In this document: positions 12,372 through 25,314 of the stretch, piece by piece
Position numbering within the stretch: the stretch's first letter is position 1
Layout of the letters: every line of letters begins with the position of its first letter
Assembly: GCA_033030425.1 (NCBI GenBank)
Contig: JAUFSD010000008.1
Span: 682,001 to 746,000, forward strand
Source of the DNA: Verpa conica
Lineage: Eukaryota > Ascomycota > Pezizomycetes > Pezizales > Morchellaceae
Length of the DNA stretch: 64,000 nucleotides
Direction of reading: 5' to 3'
Notes under the pieces: model-generated
Told to the model about the DNA's origin: nothing
What the model saw: the letters and a program-made list of their open reading frames with translations, nothing else
The model's database searches: none
Program-made: the position numbers and the translations under genes

Positions 12372-14516
12372 ATGGCCTCCATTGAAGAACTCACTACCCA
12401 GTGGCTTTCGCTTGATAAAGTATTCCTCACCTATATTACACCTACGTTGATCCACTAATAGTACCAGAATGAAAAAACGAGAACCGAAATCCAATCTCTA
12501 CTCGATGCGGGAAACACTGAAGAGCTGGAGAGAAGGCTTCGTAATCGTACGCAAAAATCCCTCCAAGCCACAATAAACAGACATGAGAGTTAACAAACAC
12601 CTTGAATGATAGGAATTGAGTTCGGCACAGCTGGTGACTATAGAAACCCATACTTTCGAACCTAGTACCTAGTAAACACTACTAAAACTTAATTAGGTCT
12701 TAGAGCTAGAATGGATGCTGGTTTCTCGCGTATGAACGACCTTACTGTGATCCAAGCATCACAAGGCCTTGCAAGCTACATCAAAGGACAATCAAGCAAT
12801 TCTTCCATTGTGATCGGTCATGACCACCGCAATAACAGCTCCCGGTTTGCCTGTCTAGCTGCTACAGCGATGAAAGACAAAGGAATCAAAGTACTATCCA
12901 CTTTCAACCTCCTGTACTTCCTGTAATGTTATCTTTGACTTATAGAAAGAAATCCTTATTAGGTCTACTTATACGATGGACTAGTACATACGCCACTCAT
13001 CCCCTTTTCGGTGAAGATGCTCGGGGCAACTGCAGGCGTAATGATTACAGCCTCCCACAATCCTGCGCAGGATAATGGATATAAAGTGTATTGGTCCAAT
13101 GGCTGCCAAATTATCCCCCCGCACGACAAGAATATAGCCCAACATATCAACAAGAACTTGAACCCCCTTAGCTGGGACCTGGATCGAGTCTCAAGTCTTG
13201 ATATAGGTATAGTTAATATTTTAAACAAGGTGAAGGAGGCTTATTTCAGGTCTTTGAGAAGCATAACGGCTGTCAGTCAAGGTGATAATGATGGGAAGAA
13301 AGACTTTAAATTTGTTTACACTCCCATGCATGGCGTCGGGCTAGCAGCCATGGAACGGGCAGTTTCTGATATGGGGTTAAGGGATAATATGACTGTGGTT
13401 CAGGACCAAGTGAGAGTTCCCCTTGCTGTACCCCCCCCCAAGGGCTTATGTAGCTGTGCTTATCCCTAAAATTTCGTGTGAAGGCTCAACCCGATCCCGA
13501 ATTTCCTACAGTCCGTTTTCCAAACCCAGAAGAAAAAGGTGCTTTGGACCTAGCGATTGCTACAGCAAACAAGCACGGTCTCTGCCTCGTGCTGGCCAGT
13601 GATCCAGATGCGGACCGTTTTGCCGCTGCCGAAAGACTTCCTTCTGGAGACTGGAAAGTGTTTACTGGTAACCAATTAGGTGTTCTTTTCGCCATACATA
13701 CCCTAGATGTCTACCGGCAAGAAGCAAAAAACATTGATAAACCCACCCCCAAACTCGCTATGCTAGCATCTACAGTCTCTACACAGATGCTACAAGCCAT
13801 AGCTGCCGTGGAGGGGTTTTATTACGAGGAGACACTTACTGGGTTCAAATGGTTGGGGAATCAAGCTTTAGTACTCCGAGAAAAGGGATACGATGCATTG
13901 TTTGCTTTTGAAGAGGCAATAGGATATATGTTCGCCCCCGTAGTACATGACAAGGATGGTATTGCAGCAGCGAGCGTCTTCATTATGATGGCGCAGAAAT
14001 GGGCCAAAGAAGGTCTCACTATTCACGGAAAACTAGAGAAGCTTTATAAAAAGTACGGGTACTTTGAAAGTGCAAATTCTTATTTTATCTCTCCTGACCC
14101 AGCCTTAACAAATAAAGTTTTTGCGAGAATCCGAGGCTTAGGTAGTCCACACCCTGCGATAGTGGGGAACCGGAAGATAACTTGGTGGAGGGATTTAACG
14201 AATGGGTTCGATTCGGCTACGGCCGATAAGAGACCTGTGTTACCGGTGGACCCAAGCACTCAGATGATTACCTGTGAGCTAGAAGGCGGTGTAAGGTTTA
14301 CCGTAAGAGGATCTGGGACAGAACCTAAAATCAAAAGTAAGGCTGATATCTAAATAAGCCCCTGAGACGTCATACTGACTGGGAAAATTATTGTTAGTGT
14401 ATATTGAGTGCAAGGCAAAAAGCCAAGATATTGCAAGGCAGAGAGCAAAGGAGGTTTCAGAAGCCTTGACGAAGGAATGGTTCAGCCCTACAGAAACTGG
14501 GCTTCTGCCGCTATAG
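12372..14516 (+). CDS. Phosphoglucomutase / phosphoribomutase family (alpha-D-phosphohexomutase)
   Basis: Seven exons: 12372-12419, 12468-12546, 12613-12633, 12697-12890, 12963-13409, 13484-14336 and 14398-14516, giving 586 residues. The enzyme moves a phosphate between C1 and C6 (or C1 and C5 of pentoses). The catalytic serine loop TASHNP is at residues 143-148, the metal loop DPDADR at 303-308, a sugar-binding loop FEEAIGY follows, and the phosphate-binding RGSGTEPK is at 538-545. The sequence resembles the PGM2/Pgm3 (phosphoribomutase-like) branch of the family more than classical yeast Pgm1/2, but that split is inference. Exon 3 is only 21 nt and encodes part of the conserved IEFGTAG. It converges with the metacaspase gene. 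Confidence 0.93.
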
Positions 14517-15315
14517 ATTTGGTATTTTTAGTTAGGGCTAGTTAGTTATATTTGATCCTCTTTGATGAATCGAGGTCGGTATTAGATTTCATATTTCAGG
14601 TTCAATCGTACTATACCCTACCTATCACTATAGGTAAAGGGATGTAGCGGGGGGGTGTAACTAGAAGTAATCAATGCCCTAAATTTAAATCCTTAAAACC
14701 GGGGACAAAATAGATGAAGAAAGCCACCCGAATCCACGCCTCTCCCGTCCTTACCCAAACGTCAGAAGAAAAAGAAAAAGAAAACAATAAAATGACCCTC
14801 AAATATAACATAATCACCCGAATCCCAAACAAGAAAAATAAAACAAATGATATCGTCCGTTCACCAACTCCGCATAATATAACATGAAGTCTTTGAAAGT
14901 ACACCAAGAACCACCAACGTTAGCCCAACAAGACGAATGTAACGATGAAAACGGCGGCCGAGGAATATTCATTAACCGGTTGTATGCCGTAACGTTGCCG
15001 ATAGTCGCTAGACGAGGGTCTGCAGTCGAAAATTTCGGGTCTACATGACGTAGAGAAGCCTTGTATCTATATCGATCCAACGCACGTTAAAATTTTCGTT
15101 CTTGACTCCAGCCGTAGCTTTTCTAAAATGAAAAGAGGAAGAAACTAAAGTAGTAAATGTAATAAGAAAGAAATATAGAGAGAAAAAAAGAAACATGCCA
15201 TGAGATCCACTCAACAAACATGATGGAGAAAGAAAAGAGTACAGTGATTCTTCCAAATACTGTCAAAGGGATGGTGGTATTAAGAGAAAGAAAGAAAGAA
15301 AAAAGGTGAATAAAC
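14517..15315. other. Convergent 3' spacer between phosphoglucomutase and metacaspase
   Basis: About 800 bases between two convergent stop codons, likely holding both 3' untranslated regions. The minus-strand open frames here are rich in Phe, Ser and Leu because the plus strand is A/G-rich (GAAAGAAAGAAAG near 15286), so I take them as compositional artefacts. Confidence 0.6.
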
Positions 15316-17077
15316 TCAAAACTTAAACTCCATATCAGACTCATCAAGGGGGTGACCGTCATTACCTAGAGGGTGGCTACAGCTGAGCTGCGGCTTCTGA
15401 GCGTATTTCCCAGCAAGCTCTTCTCTGATACTGGTTAACAACTGCTGGTAAGATTGTTGCGGGTTCTTGCTAAGAGCTCGGATAAACGCATAGCTCATGG
15501 CACCAGTAGCCTCTCCATTCTCTGTAGCATCCGCACTAAAGATGAACTATATATTAGATTTCAACAACCATTAGATAGGCAGGCACGACTTACGAGGTTT
15601 GACTATCTTTCGAGCCAGACCACTGAATAACATCTGCAGGGGATGTCTTTGTTCTTTTCGCTCTATCTTCAGCCCCCCTACCACTGGTAGCTCTCTTGAA
15701 GATACCGAGAGCCGACGAAGCAACGCCACTGAGATCGCCTCTTGAATATGCGTGGATAGCATCGAAAAGACCAGTAGCCGCTTCTTTCGCAAGATTGGGT
15801 TCTTTCTCGACACCGCGAGTAGAGTAGAGGTAAGGGAGATCTAGTGCAGACCCAGAGTGGCAGGAGTCGAAGATCGCCGTCAGGCGGACACCAGGTTTGA
15901 GGGGTGCAACCCTATGTCGAAGGTATACTGTCAGCACCTATGTGATCACGGATGGGCGTGGGACTAGCCATACATTATCCTATGCATCTCATCATCAACT
16001 ATATGGCCATTATAGCGGAAGTCTACTGGATAGATTGTCTCATCATATCCTGCATGACCTGTGTTAGTGAATTCTAAATGCCAAGCTAGGATGATCATTT
16101 CTGCATTAGGGCTACTAACCATCACCCTCATCACCGTCGTGGTCTTTGGTCTGCCCGCCATGGCCTAAAAATGTTAGTATCTTACTGTCTCGGATGATAG
16201 TAAGGTAGCCTACCAGAGTAATGGAAAAATAGTGAGTCGGTTGGTTGAGCATCTTTGACTAGCCAATGCATTGCTTGAATAATATTTTGCTTCGTTGGCT
16301 GACTCCTTGGGCTCTGTTGGTCGTCTGTCAAAATGACCATGTCTTCGCGCTTATACTGGAACCGTTGATGTAGGAAAGTCGACATGTTCTTGACATCATT
16401 AATACACCCCCTCAATTGCCCTCGCTGGCCAAAATAATTAATACCGATCAAGAGAGCCTTGCGCTTCCCTGTGCACGGGCCGTACTCGTACCCAATTTGT
16501 GACGCACCCGGTACACCGAATGATTGCTGCCCGGTAGGGGGCGCTGGTGGAGCCGCTGCGCCCATGTGATGCTGCTGATAAACATTATTCCCGACAGGCA
16601 TAGCTTAAAAGAAGCAAGTCAATTTGGTGTCCACAGAGAAAACTTGACAAAATACATAAGTCTGAGGGTTACAAACCAGGTTGGGGGTAGCTCTGGCCCT
16701 GTCCGGCCCATTGCTGATGAGGCTGATGTGACTGGTACAAACTATGTTCAGCAAAAATACACTTTGACTACTCGTCTTTCTCAGATTGGGACACTAATGG
16801 GTTATGCGTACCGGTGCAGCAGTGTAAGGGTACGGCTGGGAAGGTTGTGGTGCCTGGTAATAACCCTGGGGAGGTTGAGGTGATGCTGGAGGGTAGTTAT
16901 ATGGTTGTTGTTGGCCCCTTGTATAAACCGGAGAATGTTAACAACGGTTCATATGAGGGGGGGGGAGCATAGTTCAAGACATGAGTTAGAGTAGGTGGCA
17001 TACGGTGGGTACGAATATTGTTGCCCTGGGTACCCGGACTGTTGACCATACTGGTTGTGTGGGTAATGGCCAGACAT
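15316..17077 (-). CDS. MCA1: Metacaspase-1 (type I, caspase-like cysteine protease)
   Basis: Eight exons: 17077-17004, 16917-16834, 16741-16677, 16603-16214, 16164-16120, 16049-15974, 15911-15594 and 15535-15316, giving 423 residues in a continuous frame. The first ~110 residues are a Gln/Tyr/Pro/Gly-rich prodomain, typical of fungal type I metacaspases. The p20 region starts at [14 protein letters not shown]. The catalytic dyad is His206 (HYSGHGGQ) and Cys262 ([14 protein letters not shown]). The calcium-binding/acidic stretch [19 protein letters not shown] lies between them. These proteases cleave after Arg or Lys and act in stress response, protein quality control and cell death. The borders of exons 2 and 3 in the low-complexity leader are less certain than the rest. 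Confidence 0.93.
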
Positions 17078-20000
17078 GACGGGGCAATATTATTGCAAAA
17101 GGAATATGAACGGAAGATGTGGAAAGTTCGGATGACTGGACCGGTAAAAGATGCTTTGCAAGAAGAGGCTGCTTTTGTAGATCTAGGAGGCTTTCTTTAA
17201 AGGCAGACTATAGAGCGATGCAGGTCAAGAGAAGGCCTTGAAGGGCGGGATCTGGCGGAGCTTTATACAGAACAGAAGACGAAGAACAGTGTAGATGGGC
17301 GAGTCCACAGAAGGACGTGTAGGCTTGGAAAATGGAGGGGTAGATTAGATTGGAAATCGTCAAACAGATAGATGGCAAAGGACACAGGTACACGGAATGT
17401 AGAAAAGAAAGGAGGAAAACGTAGACCGAGAGAGTGTCTAGGAGAGAAGGGAGGGACGATCAAAGGTGGGAAGAAGGATGAGGCAACAGAAGGAGCAGCA
17501 GTTACAGGCACCTAGGTTCTGGTGGGGATCGCTTGCGTAGTGGTGGGTTTCAAGCCCGCAGAGCCTTTGCCGAGCCCTACAGAAGCCAGGTCCAGCAGCT
17601 ACCAACAGCCTCCCCCATACAATTCAGACCCTGGGACAGCTAAGTACAGCACCACTCGACACTTCTTTACGCTGCATCTCTTCCTTATGTGAACGGATGG
17701 TATGTAGGTACAGTATCCAATTCTCCACTTGCCGGAAGTTCAACGCCGTGGATGCATACAGGTGTAGGCAGGCTCTTAGTATCACTGCTGAATGAAACCT
17801 TCACCCCACCAAACTTACTCAAAAATCCAGGATGTCCGTCATCATGGCTCTGTATGTTTCGCTGCATGCGCTCTGTACGGTCAGGGACTGACTAGGACAA
17901 AAATTGTCATATGTACTCCCCACTCGGCAGCACGTTCAGCTGGTAATGGGACGTTGCAACGACAGTTGTTGCCTCCTACAGCCAAAGAATGTCCAGCCGC
18001 AATGCAAATGTGTGCCTGGCTAGCATCCTCCGGGAGACACCGCCCCAACCTACTAGAGGAGCCACACCTACATACATGTTATTTCATCATCTTGTCTCCG
18101 AAGGTTCGCAAAGTCTGTGTAAAATCACCACTAACCATCTTGTACCCGAGCAAAGCGGAGCTGAATCTGCACTCTGCCAGATCCGATCTTGGTGGAGCGG
18201 AAGGGAAGGAAGAATTGACGATACCGTATCGTCGGTTCCAGGTCCATGGGAACACATCCCCCTGCACCCACGCAAATGTCAGGTTTCGGTTCGTTCATCA
18301 GAACCTCTAGTTCAACCAGCTTTGCTGATGGCTGCTTGGATTTTACACTTATGGATAATACCGAATTAAGAAAGAATCGTTAATCCGATACCACAGTCAG
18401 CCCTTAGACTATCATGCCCTGCCAGGATTAGACTGCGATCAACTTCAGCTGAAGCTGTATAGCATTGTTCTTTACCCTAAAAGCATTATCGGTGTGGGAT
18501 GAGATACCAATTGTACGGTTTTAAACTACAATACTTGTCTACTTTGGATCGTGTCCGCCAAGCCTCACTTATTGATTGAGATCTAGCGAGGTTTTGCTAC
18601 TCGAAACGGGATTTCTCAGACACCGCTCACAGCCCAGCTGAAGCTGAAGCGGATAATGTAGTCCCACACTACCGACCGAGAGAAATACAAGATCGAGAAT
18701 TAAAAATTCCCAATCATATGAAACCCTAACGGTCTGGCTCACGCGAAATTTGCGGCCAGCTGCGGACTGATTCTCGTATACCAAGCTTTTTTGGGTGGCG
18801 TTCCGTTCCCAATCGGTCGTGTTTGGCAGAGTTAAGCTTGGACTGGCTGAGATGTCTCAGATCACAGCAAACTCTCTCCTGTACTCTGCAGGAACAGGAT
18901 CTATCTCGGTAGAATTTTTAACACTCAGGGTATGAATATCACAATTTGAGTTTCTGAGCTAGCATATTGATTAAGATTCCAGAATCCCACAGAAGCATCG
19001 GTGTTTAGTACCCATAGAGATGTCTATTTCCAGCTGATCGCAACCTCAAGGACAATAGTGATTCTCCCAACGGAAGTTTGCGATACTAAAGTAATTGGGC
19101 CTGAATAATTGATGATGAATTATGACTAGGGGAAATCTCGGAGGGCCCCAATAATTTTTGAGCAATTTAGGCAGTGATTGCGCAAGTCTAAGCATGCGCA
19201 TTTTTTTCCGACGAGGGTTAGAGGAAGAAACATTTATAATTTTCTCGAGACATTCTCCTTTCCCCTAGTATTTCCAGTGTCATGTTTTGTTTCAATGAAC
19301 AAGCTGTGATGCCCCCAATTGCGTGATTGATCTCTTTCTTTCTTTTTCTGCTTGGTGCTTAAGGGTTTGTCTGTAGTCTGCCTTGCATGCCAATCTTGGC
19401 TAGCATCGCCAATCCGTCCAAAAGGTTTTTGCCTCATTGCGCTCATAAATTTGTTTTTCCTAAATACACATAGAAAACCAATTACCCTATATATAAACAT
19501 ATGAATGAATTATGTTTAGGTTGATTTTTTTATGAGATCGGCCTTCTCAATGCGCCTATGATCCTATCACTAAAACTACAAGGTTTTAATCTTATGAGAC
19601 TCTTCGTATGAGTAATCCTAAGCCAATGAAATCAGGAGAAGTAATTGGTACACAAATCGTGATTTAGTGCTACCATGTAGCTCATGAGGGTGTAAATAAT
19701 CGAGTACTGACGTAGCGAGTGATACTGCATGAAGCACTGGAGGTCATTTATCGCCACCGCACAGAGTTTACCGTCCTGAACTAACGGAAGGTATACCTAA
19801 CCCAAGTAAGGCGCCTTGTAGTGGCGATAGTAGACTCGGCTTTGATTGAGCCGTTAGTAAATTACAAGGCTTAACGATTTTTATTTTTGTGCATGCACGA
19901 GACGAAGCCAGCCATAATCACAGCAAAATCATCATGACATTTACCGACCATACCAAGGCTAGAAGCCGAGCTATGAAATCTCGGACCCAAAAGCTCTATG

Positions 20001-20281
20001 CAAGGCGATGAAGACTTCAACTCCTGTTGATCTATTCCAATACTGAACCCCGGCTTCTATATCCATCCATCCAAAACCTCTCTCTCTCCAAGCTCGGTAT
20101 ATTTGATCGGCGACCATGGATCTGCCCACCAGTCTCAATCCTCATAGAGATTTCTTTACTCGCAACGTCGTTCTCAACTATAATTAAACAACATCGCGGC
20201 CTGAAGGCTAGATTTTCTACTGGGTAGTTTTTCAGCATAGTATCTCCAACAGAGATTTACTCCAACATATAGACCCCGATC
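17078..20281. other. Metacaspase leader followed by a gap with doubtful open frames
   Basis: From 17078 to about 17520 the minus strand is C/T-rich, as expected for the metacaspase promoter and leader. From 17685 to 18370 both strands have open frames up to 172 codons (for example 17792-18310 plus and 17685-17867 minus) with near-coding base composition, but none resembles a family I know and no splice pattern unites them. From 18400 to 20280 stops are dense. I assign no gene here. Confidence 0.4.
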
Positions 20282-21147
20282 ATTCCTCAGAAAGAAATGA
20301 TCTTCGACTATATCACGGTTGCAACCATGAGCACGACCTCCGCGGCTTATTTTTCCATGACAAGTGACCTGGGATCGGTCGCCATAGACGTGGTGTATGC
20401 TTCCCAGCGCGTTGATGAGAAACCCCTGGTTCTAGTAAACAAGTATTTTATGCACATCTATTGGTAAGTTGCATGCCTTGGTTGAGACCTTGTGTTTTTA
20501 GATTTCCGGTCACCGTACCAGAGACCTGGGTGAACACCATATTAACAAGGAACCAGGGTCATTAAAACACCCCTGTTGCTGCTAGACACTTTTTCTACTA
20601 TCCGGACTGCCGTGGACCAATATATTACGCATTATCTAGCTGATGGTTATTACAGGTAACCATCAATCAATATTGAGTTCTGTAGGGTGAGGTTGAAAAT
20701 CTCTATTTTCAGAGCTACCGATGGTGATATTGATATGCGCCTTGCTGTTAGTTCACTAAAAGAGCTTATAGGGAATCGGTGAAGTCATCATATAAGTGGG
20801 ATTAATTTGTTTTTGATGACAGAGGCTCCCTCGCCGTCGTGTACGAGATTGTTTGGGTAGGTCGTAAAACACCGAAATTTTCTGGGAAGGTGTACACAAG
20901 CTTTACATTGACATCTCAGTTTTCACAATGGTCCGGTAGCTTGTCGTTTTTCCATTTTACATAATAATTCATGTGTGTGTTATTCTAATGTCTAAGTTAA
21001 TCATAGAACACCAGGACTTTACCTTGCTGCATGGAGGTGCCAACACCACAGCTCCAGACTCGAAAGCAGCTTTTTATGGTATACTGGGTGCCCTTGCTAA
21101 ATCCTTTTGAAGTGTGGCTTCTTTGGGGCCATTCAAAGCTAGACTAG
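20282..21147 (+). pseudogene. Relic of a microbial (type 1) rhodopsin / opsin gene
   Basis: Pieces of a seven-helix opsin can be read in the right order on the plus strand but in shifting frames. At 20297-20463 there is a helix B-like stretch TSAAYFSMTSDLGS and a helix C start ending HIYW. At 20567 comes TPLLLLD, the second half of helix C. At about 20824 comes YEIVWVGRK, as at the helix E/F boundary. At 21043-21101 comes APDSKAAFYGILGALAK, matching helix G and including the Lys that would hold retinal. A stop follows at once, and the rest of helix G (WLLWGHSKLD) is in the next frame after a one-base shift at 21102. An extra ~56 bases interrupt helix C, and another shift precedes 21043. The helix C counter-ion position (Asp in pumps) reads Tyr. 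Family assignment is by recalled motifs; some breaks could be introns. Confidence 0.62.
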
Positions 21148-23435
21148 ATAGCCTCGTACTTGCGTTGCTCCGTTACCGGGCCGGGGCCCCGATTCTAGAT
21201 CCCAATAGACAGGAGACAGGAGAACACCACGCATAAAGGTATAATGTCCCTGGACTTGAGGATGTCTATCATTTCGAGGCCAATCGCAATGGGGATAGGG
21301 AGAATAACGTGGGGGCCCTAGTAGATCGAATGGTGAAGAGAGGAACCGATGGTGAAGAGACTAGCTGAATTGACGAGGTCGATGACAATGAGTTGGCCGA
21401 TATGAACGCAACGAATGCCGCATAATGGACACATCAGTAAAGTTATGGAAAACAGAGCGATGAGAGCTTTTAAAACAACATTGTCGATGCTCTCATAGCA
21501 TTTTCCCGATCCTTAATTCCGAAACCTCCATACTTCATATTTTCGCTGCATGCTGCGTGCGCACCCCCTTGATTGTGAGGGTTTTATCCAACCGCAGACA
21601 GTATCCTATACTGCTATCCGATAGGGTATCTTAAGTAGCATATGTCTGCAACCTAAAGTTCGGAAAGACGAAAGTGAGAATCTAAATTGTTGAGCAACCC
21701 AGTATAGACGCCACTTTTCTCTCCGGCCTAACTATAGGTATTTTGAAAAGTTTTTTGCAAGATTACGTGGTATGTACTGTGATAAACCGATTGACAGCTC
21801 ACACACTTCGTAAAAGCATGCGTGGGTGAATCGTGTTTCGGGAGACTCGTGGGATCCACAGGGATTTGAGTTTTTCTTCTTTTTTGAGGGCGGGTGGCCC
21901 GACCGGTGCTTGTATACTTACAGCCAACTGTACTGGGGATTCATGGGGAGCAAGCGCCTCGAGATTTTAAAACTACTGGCACCCAGGAATTTCTAATTGA
22001 AGGAAGTACAGAAAGATCAAAGGCTCCAGGACGATATGATTTCATACTGCCTTGTCTCCTTCTATGCCACTTCATCAGCAAGTCGGGCTTTATCCAGCGG
22101 GAGGGCTACAGATAAAGAACCTAGGTGAAGTGAATAGGCTGGGGGTATGTGAAGTTTGGCCTTGTGAGTCTAGGGTAGGGCATCGAACCGGCCCTCTCAA
22201 GAAATCAAGGTTTTTAGTGTAAGAGGGAACCTTGGCTTATTCGGATGATCGGTAATAACAACCACCTAAGCCCATGCATACAAGGCAAGAAAAGCACAGC
22301 ATGTTTACTCAAAGGCTACATATATGCACCTATCTTAATGTTAGCACTATGTACTTCCGCATACTGAGTCCTTGGGATTGTTGAGGAGCCCTGGAAAACA
22401 AGAAATTCACCCTGCATGGTGGAGGTAGGGTATAAATCTCGGACTTTGGGATGAATACACACAAGAGGACCGATTTCTGAAAGATTTTTATGATTCAGGC
22501 TACTAGCTTGGGTCCAGACCAGCTGGAGGATGCGCTTCATCGATTCTCACTCGCTGTTGAAGTTCCCAGGGCGGCCTTTCACAATCGGGTACAAGGATTA
22601 ATGATCTTAAAGTTAGCTGATGAATTCACTAAAAGTTGAGAACAGGGCATTTTATTGGTATACCCCTTTTGGAGGAAGGTTCCCCAATTTTAACCACTCC
22701 CTTGGGATCTTGCAATAAAGCGATAGTTGGTCGGCACGAATTCTTGGCGGGTTTCTTGTTATCTTAGGTTTATCTTATCGGAAGATCCACGTGCGTATTT
22801 TGGCAAGGGCTTTCAGCTACAAGTACGCCACACATCCCTCTCGGAGAATTCTGTTTTCCAATTAATATACCAAGAAAGCAAATGAAGGTGAAGATGGAGA
22901 GGTTGTCGGTAGGATAGACATGTACCGAACGGGGCCTTGCCGGCAAGTCGCGTCGTGCATTGCACCAGACACGGAGGAGCAAGACGAGAAGGAGACAGAG
23001 TTGTTGAATAAAGGCATTGTCTGGTTATATCTCCCTTTCCTCCCGATACGGCTAGGGCAATAGCCCCTGCACAGTAACATGCGCGTCTTCCGTGTTAGGA
23101 GTCTTGGAACTCTCCTTTACCCTTTTCTCTAAATGGATGTCATCCTTAAAGGACTTTCCATTTTTCGTAAACACCAGCTGCTAACAGCCCATCATCCCCT
23201 TCAACGTGCATCGGATAGCCATTGGCCTAGAATCTCCCCACTTACACGAGTCACCCCAGATCATAGTTTTGTTCGAGATACTGAGTATCTAAAGGAACTA
23301 TATCACTACGACTTAAACCCTTAAGCTGTTTGAGCTATTTGCTCACTTTTCTGCTTTCTGGTTGTCTTGCTATCAGCGCTTTTCCGGAACCCGAACTTCT
23401 TTACCCCTGTTCCCCTGTTTAACACGTTTCCTATC
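21148..23435. other. Gap between the opsin relic and the desaturase
   Basis: About 2.3 kb with no gene I can support. A frame at about 21243-21365 (plus) stays open just downstream of the opsin relic and could be the remains of its C-terminal tail. Short frames at 21894-22115 (plus) and 22316-22540 (minus) have protein-like composition but no family I recognise. The last few hundred bases are C/T-rich on the plus strand, as in a fungal leader before the desaturase ATG. Confidence 0.4.
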
Positions 23436-25314
23436 ATGGTACGAGCTGCCGATAAAATCCTCTCTAGACGACAGGTTGAAGGCTTGATTGCAGAAGGAAA
23501 AACTATCATAATTCTAGATAAAAATGTCCTCCGTGTTGATTCCTGGTTGAAGTTCCATCCAGGGGGTGATAAAGCCATTCTGCACATGGTCGGTCGGGAT
23601 GCCACTGATGAGATTAATGCGTATGTACTCTAAAGTCACCTCCAGTCAATAAAGCTATATGTGCTTGGGACTAATTGTTTATGGATAGTTTACACTCCGT
23701 TGAAGCCCGGAATCGAATGAAAAACTTCGTAATTGGCAAGATTCAAGGAACCTGGAGTAATTTTTTGCCACCATTGCACGGTGGTAAGTTTCGGCCATAT
23801 ATCGAGGGCGAGGAGGATGAGGTAGACAAGCTCGAGGAGACGAGTGAGGAATTATCTGAGCCTGAATACCCGAATACACCGGCACGTTCAGCCTCACCCG
23901 CATCTATCTTCGACGACAATAAAAGCTTCCTTCGTGACCCTAGTATTCTTCGTAGGCGTCAGGGCTCTACCGTTGCTTCTTCATCTTCATCAATGACTGA
24001 GGTGACCATCAGCGATGATATGGACTTTGATGAACTCACCCGGAAGAATATTGAAGCCGATCTCGCGAAATACCCACCTATTGACCCTGAGACACAAGGA
24101 AAAATCGTTACGGAGTACAGAAAACTAGACCAACGGATAAGGGCTGCAGGACTTTATAACTGCAACTATTTTAGGTACATGAAGGAATTCGTTCGGTACT
24201 TGGCATTTATATCTATATCAATGATCTGCTTGCATTCTGGGTGGTACAAGATCTCTGCTTTTTTCCTTGGACTATTCTGGCATCAAATCACTTTTGCTGC
24301 ACATGATGCAGGCCATATGGGGATTACACATAATTTTCATATCGACACATGCGTCGGTATCTTTATTGCCGACTTCTGCGGAGGACTCTCGTTGGGTTGG
24401 TGGAAGAGAAGTCACAATGTAAGCCTTTCCTTATTTTATAATTTCTCAAGTGGTTCAATGGCTAAATGTATCATTCTTTTGGTTAGGTACACCACATTGT
24501 CACCAACGACCCTGAACATGACCCGGATATCGAGCATCTTCCTTTCTTCGCTATCAGTCATCGTTTCTTCAGCAATCTGTTTTCAACATACTATGACCGT
24601 ATTATGTATTACGATTCTGTGGCAAAGATCTCTGTCAGATTCCAGAACTACCTCTACTACCCAATTTTGTGTTTTGGAAGGTTTAATCTCTATCGTCTTT
24701 CCTGGGAGTATCTCTTGCTTGGCCTAGGACCCAAAAGGGGAATTGCAGCATACCAGAGATGGCTTGAAATCGCTGGAATGGTGATATTTTGGTACTGGTT
24801 TGGCTACGGTGTCATCTATAACTCCTTACCATCCAATTGGGATCGTTTCGTATATGTTATGATCAGTCATATTGTCACCATGCCTCTACACGTACAGATT
24901 ACCTTGTCCCACTTTGCTATGTCTACTTCGGATCTAGGGGTCGGTGAAAGTTTCCCGCAGAAGATGTTGAGAACTACCATGGATGTAGATTGCCCGCGGT
25001 GGCTGGATTTCTTCCATGGGGGATTGCAGTTCCAGGTTAGTCCGTAAAATACCTATACTTTCCTCAATCCAAACTAATATTTTTTACGTGAGTAGGCAAT
25101 CCACCATCTTTTCCCACGCATCCCAAGACATAATCTCCGTGAGGCTCAAAAGTTAGTTATGGAATTTTGCAAAGAGGTTGGGGTACCATATACTTTATAT
25201 GGGTTTTATGATGGCAACAAAGAAGTCCTCAGTCACTTAGGTGAAATTGGGAAGCAAGCTACAATTTTAGCGGATTGTCAGGCTGCTATTCTCAAGGGCG
25301 AGTACGGTCACTAG
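23436..25314 (+). CDS. Sphingolipid delta-8 desaturase (cytochrome b5 fusion)
   Basis: Four exons: 23436-23620, 23689-24418, 24487-25035 and 25096-25314, giving 560 residues. The N-terminal cytochrome b5 domain has its haem motif HPGG at residues 41-44. A long acidic Ser/Pro-rich linker (about residues 90-200) precedes the membrane desaturase domain. The three histidine boxes are HDAGH (267-271), HNVHH (304-308, split by intron 2) and QAIHH (488-492); the Gln in the third box is typical of front-end desaturases. In fungi with this architecture the enzyme inserts the delta-8 double bond of the long-chain base of glucosylceramide in the endoplasmic reticulum. A delta-6 fatty acid desaturase is the alternative but less likely. 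An in-frame stretch upstream of the ATG has no earlier ATG. Confidence 0.92.

Noticed and set aside
12442..13469. Phosphoglucomutase as a pseudogene, because it is broken into several frames
   Set aside because: Every break has a GT..AG intron whose removal restores the frame and the expected family sequence, including all active-site motifs.
14671..15362. Several minus-strand frames rich in Phe, Ser and Leu
   Set aside because: They come from A/G-rich simple sequence on the plus strand in a convergent 3' spacer.
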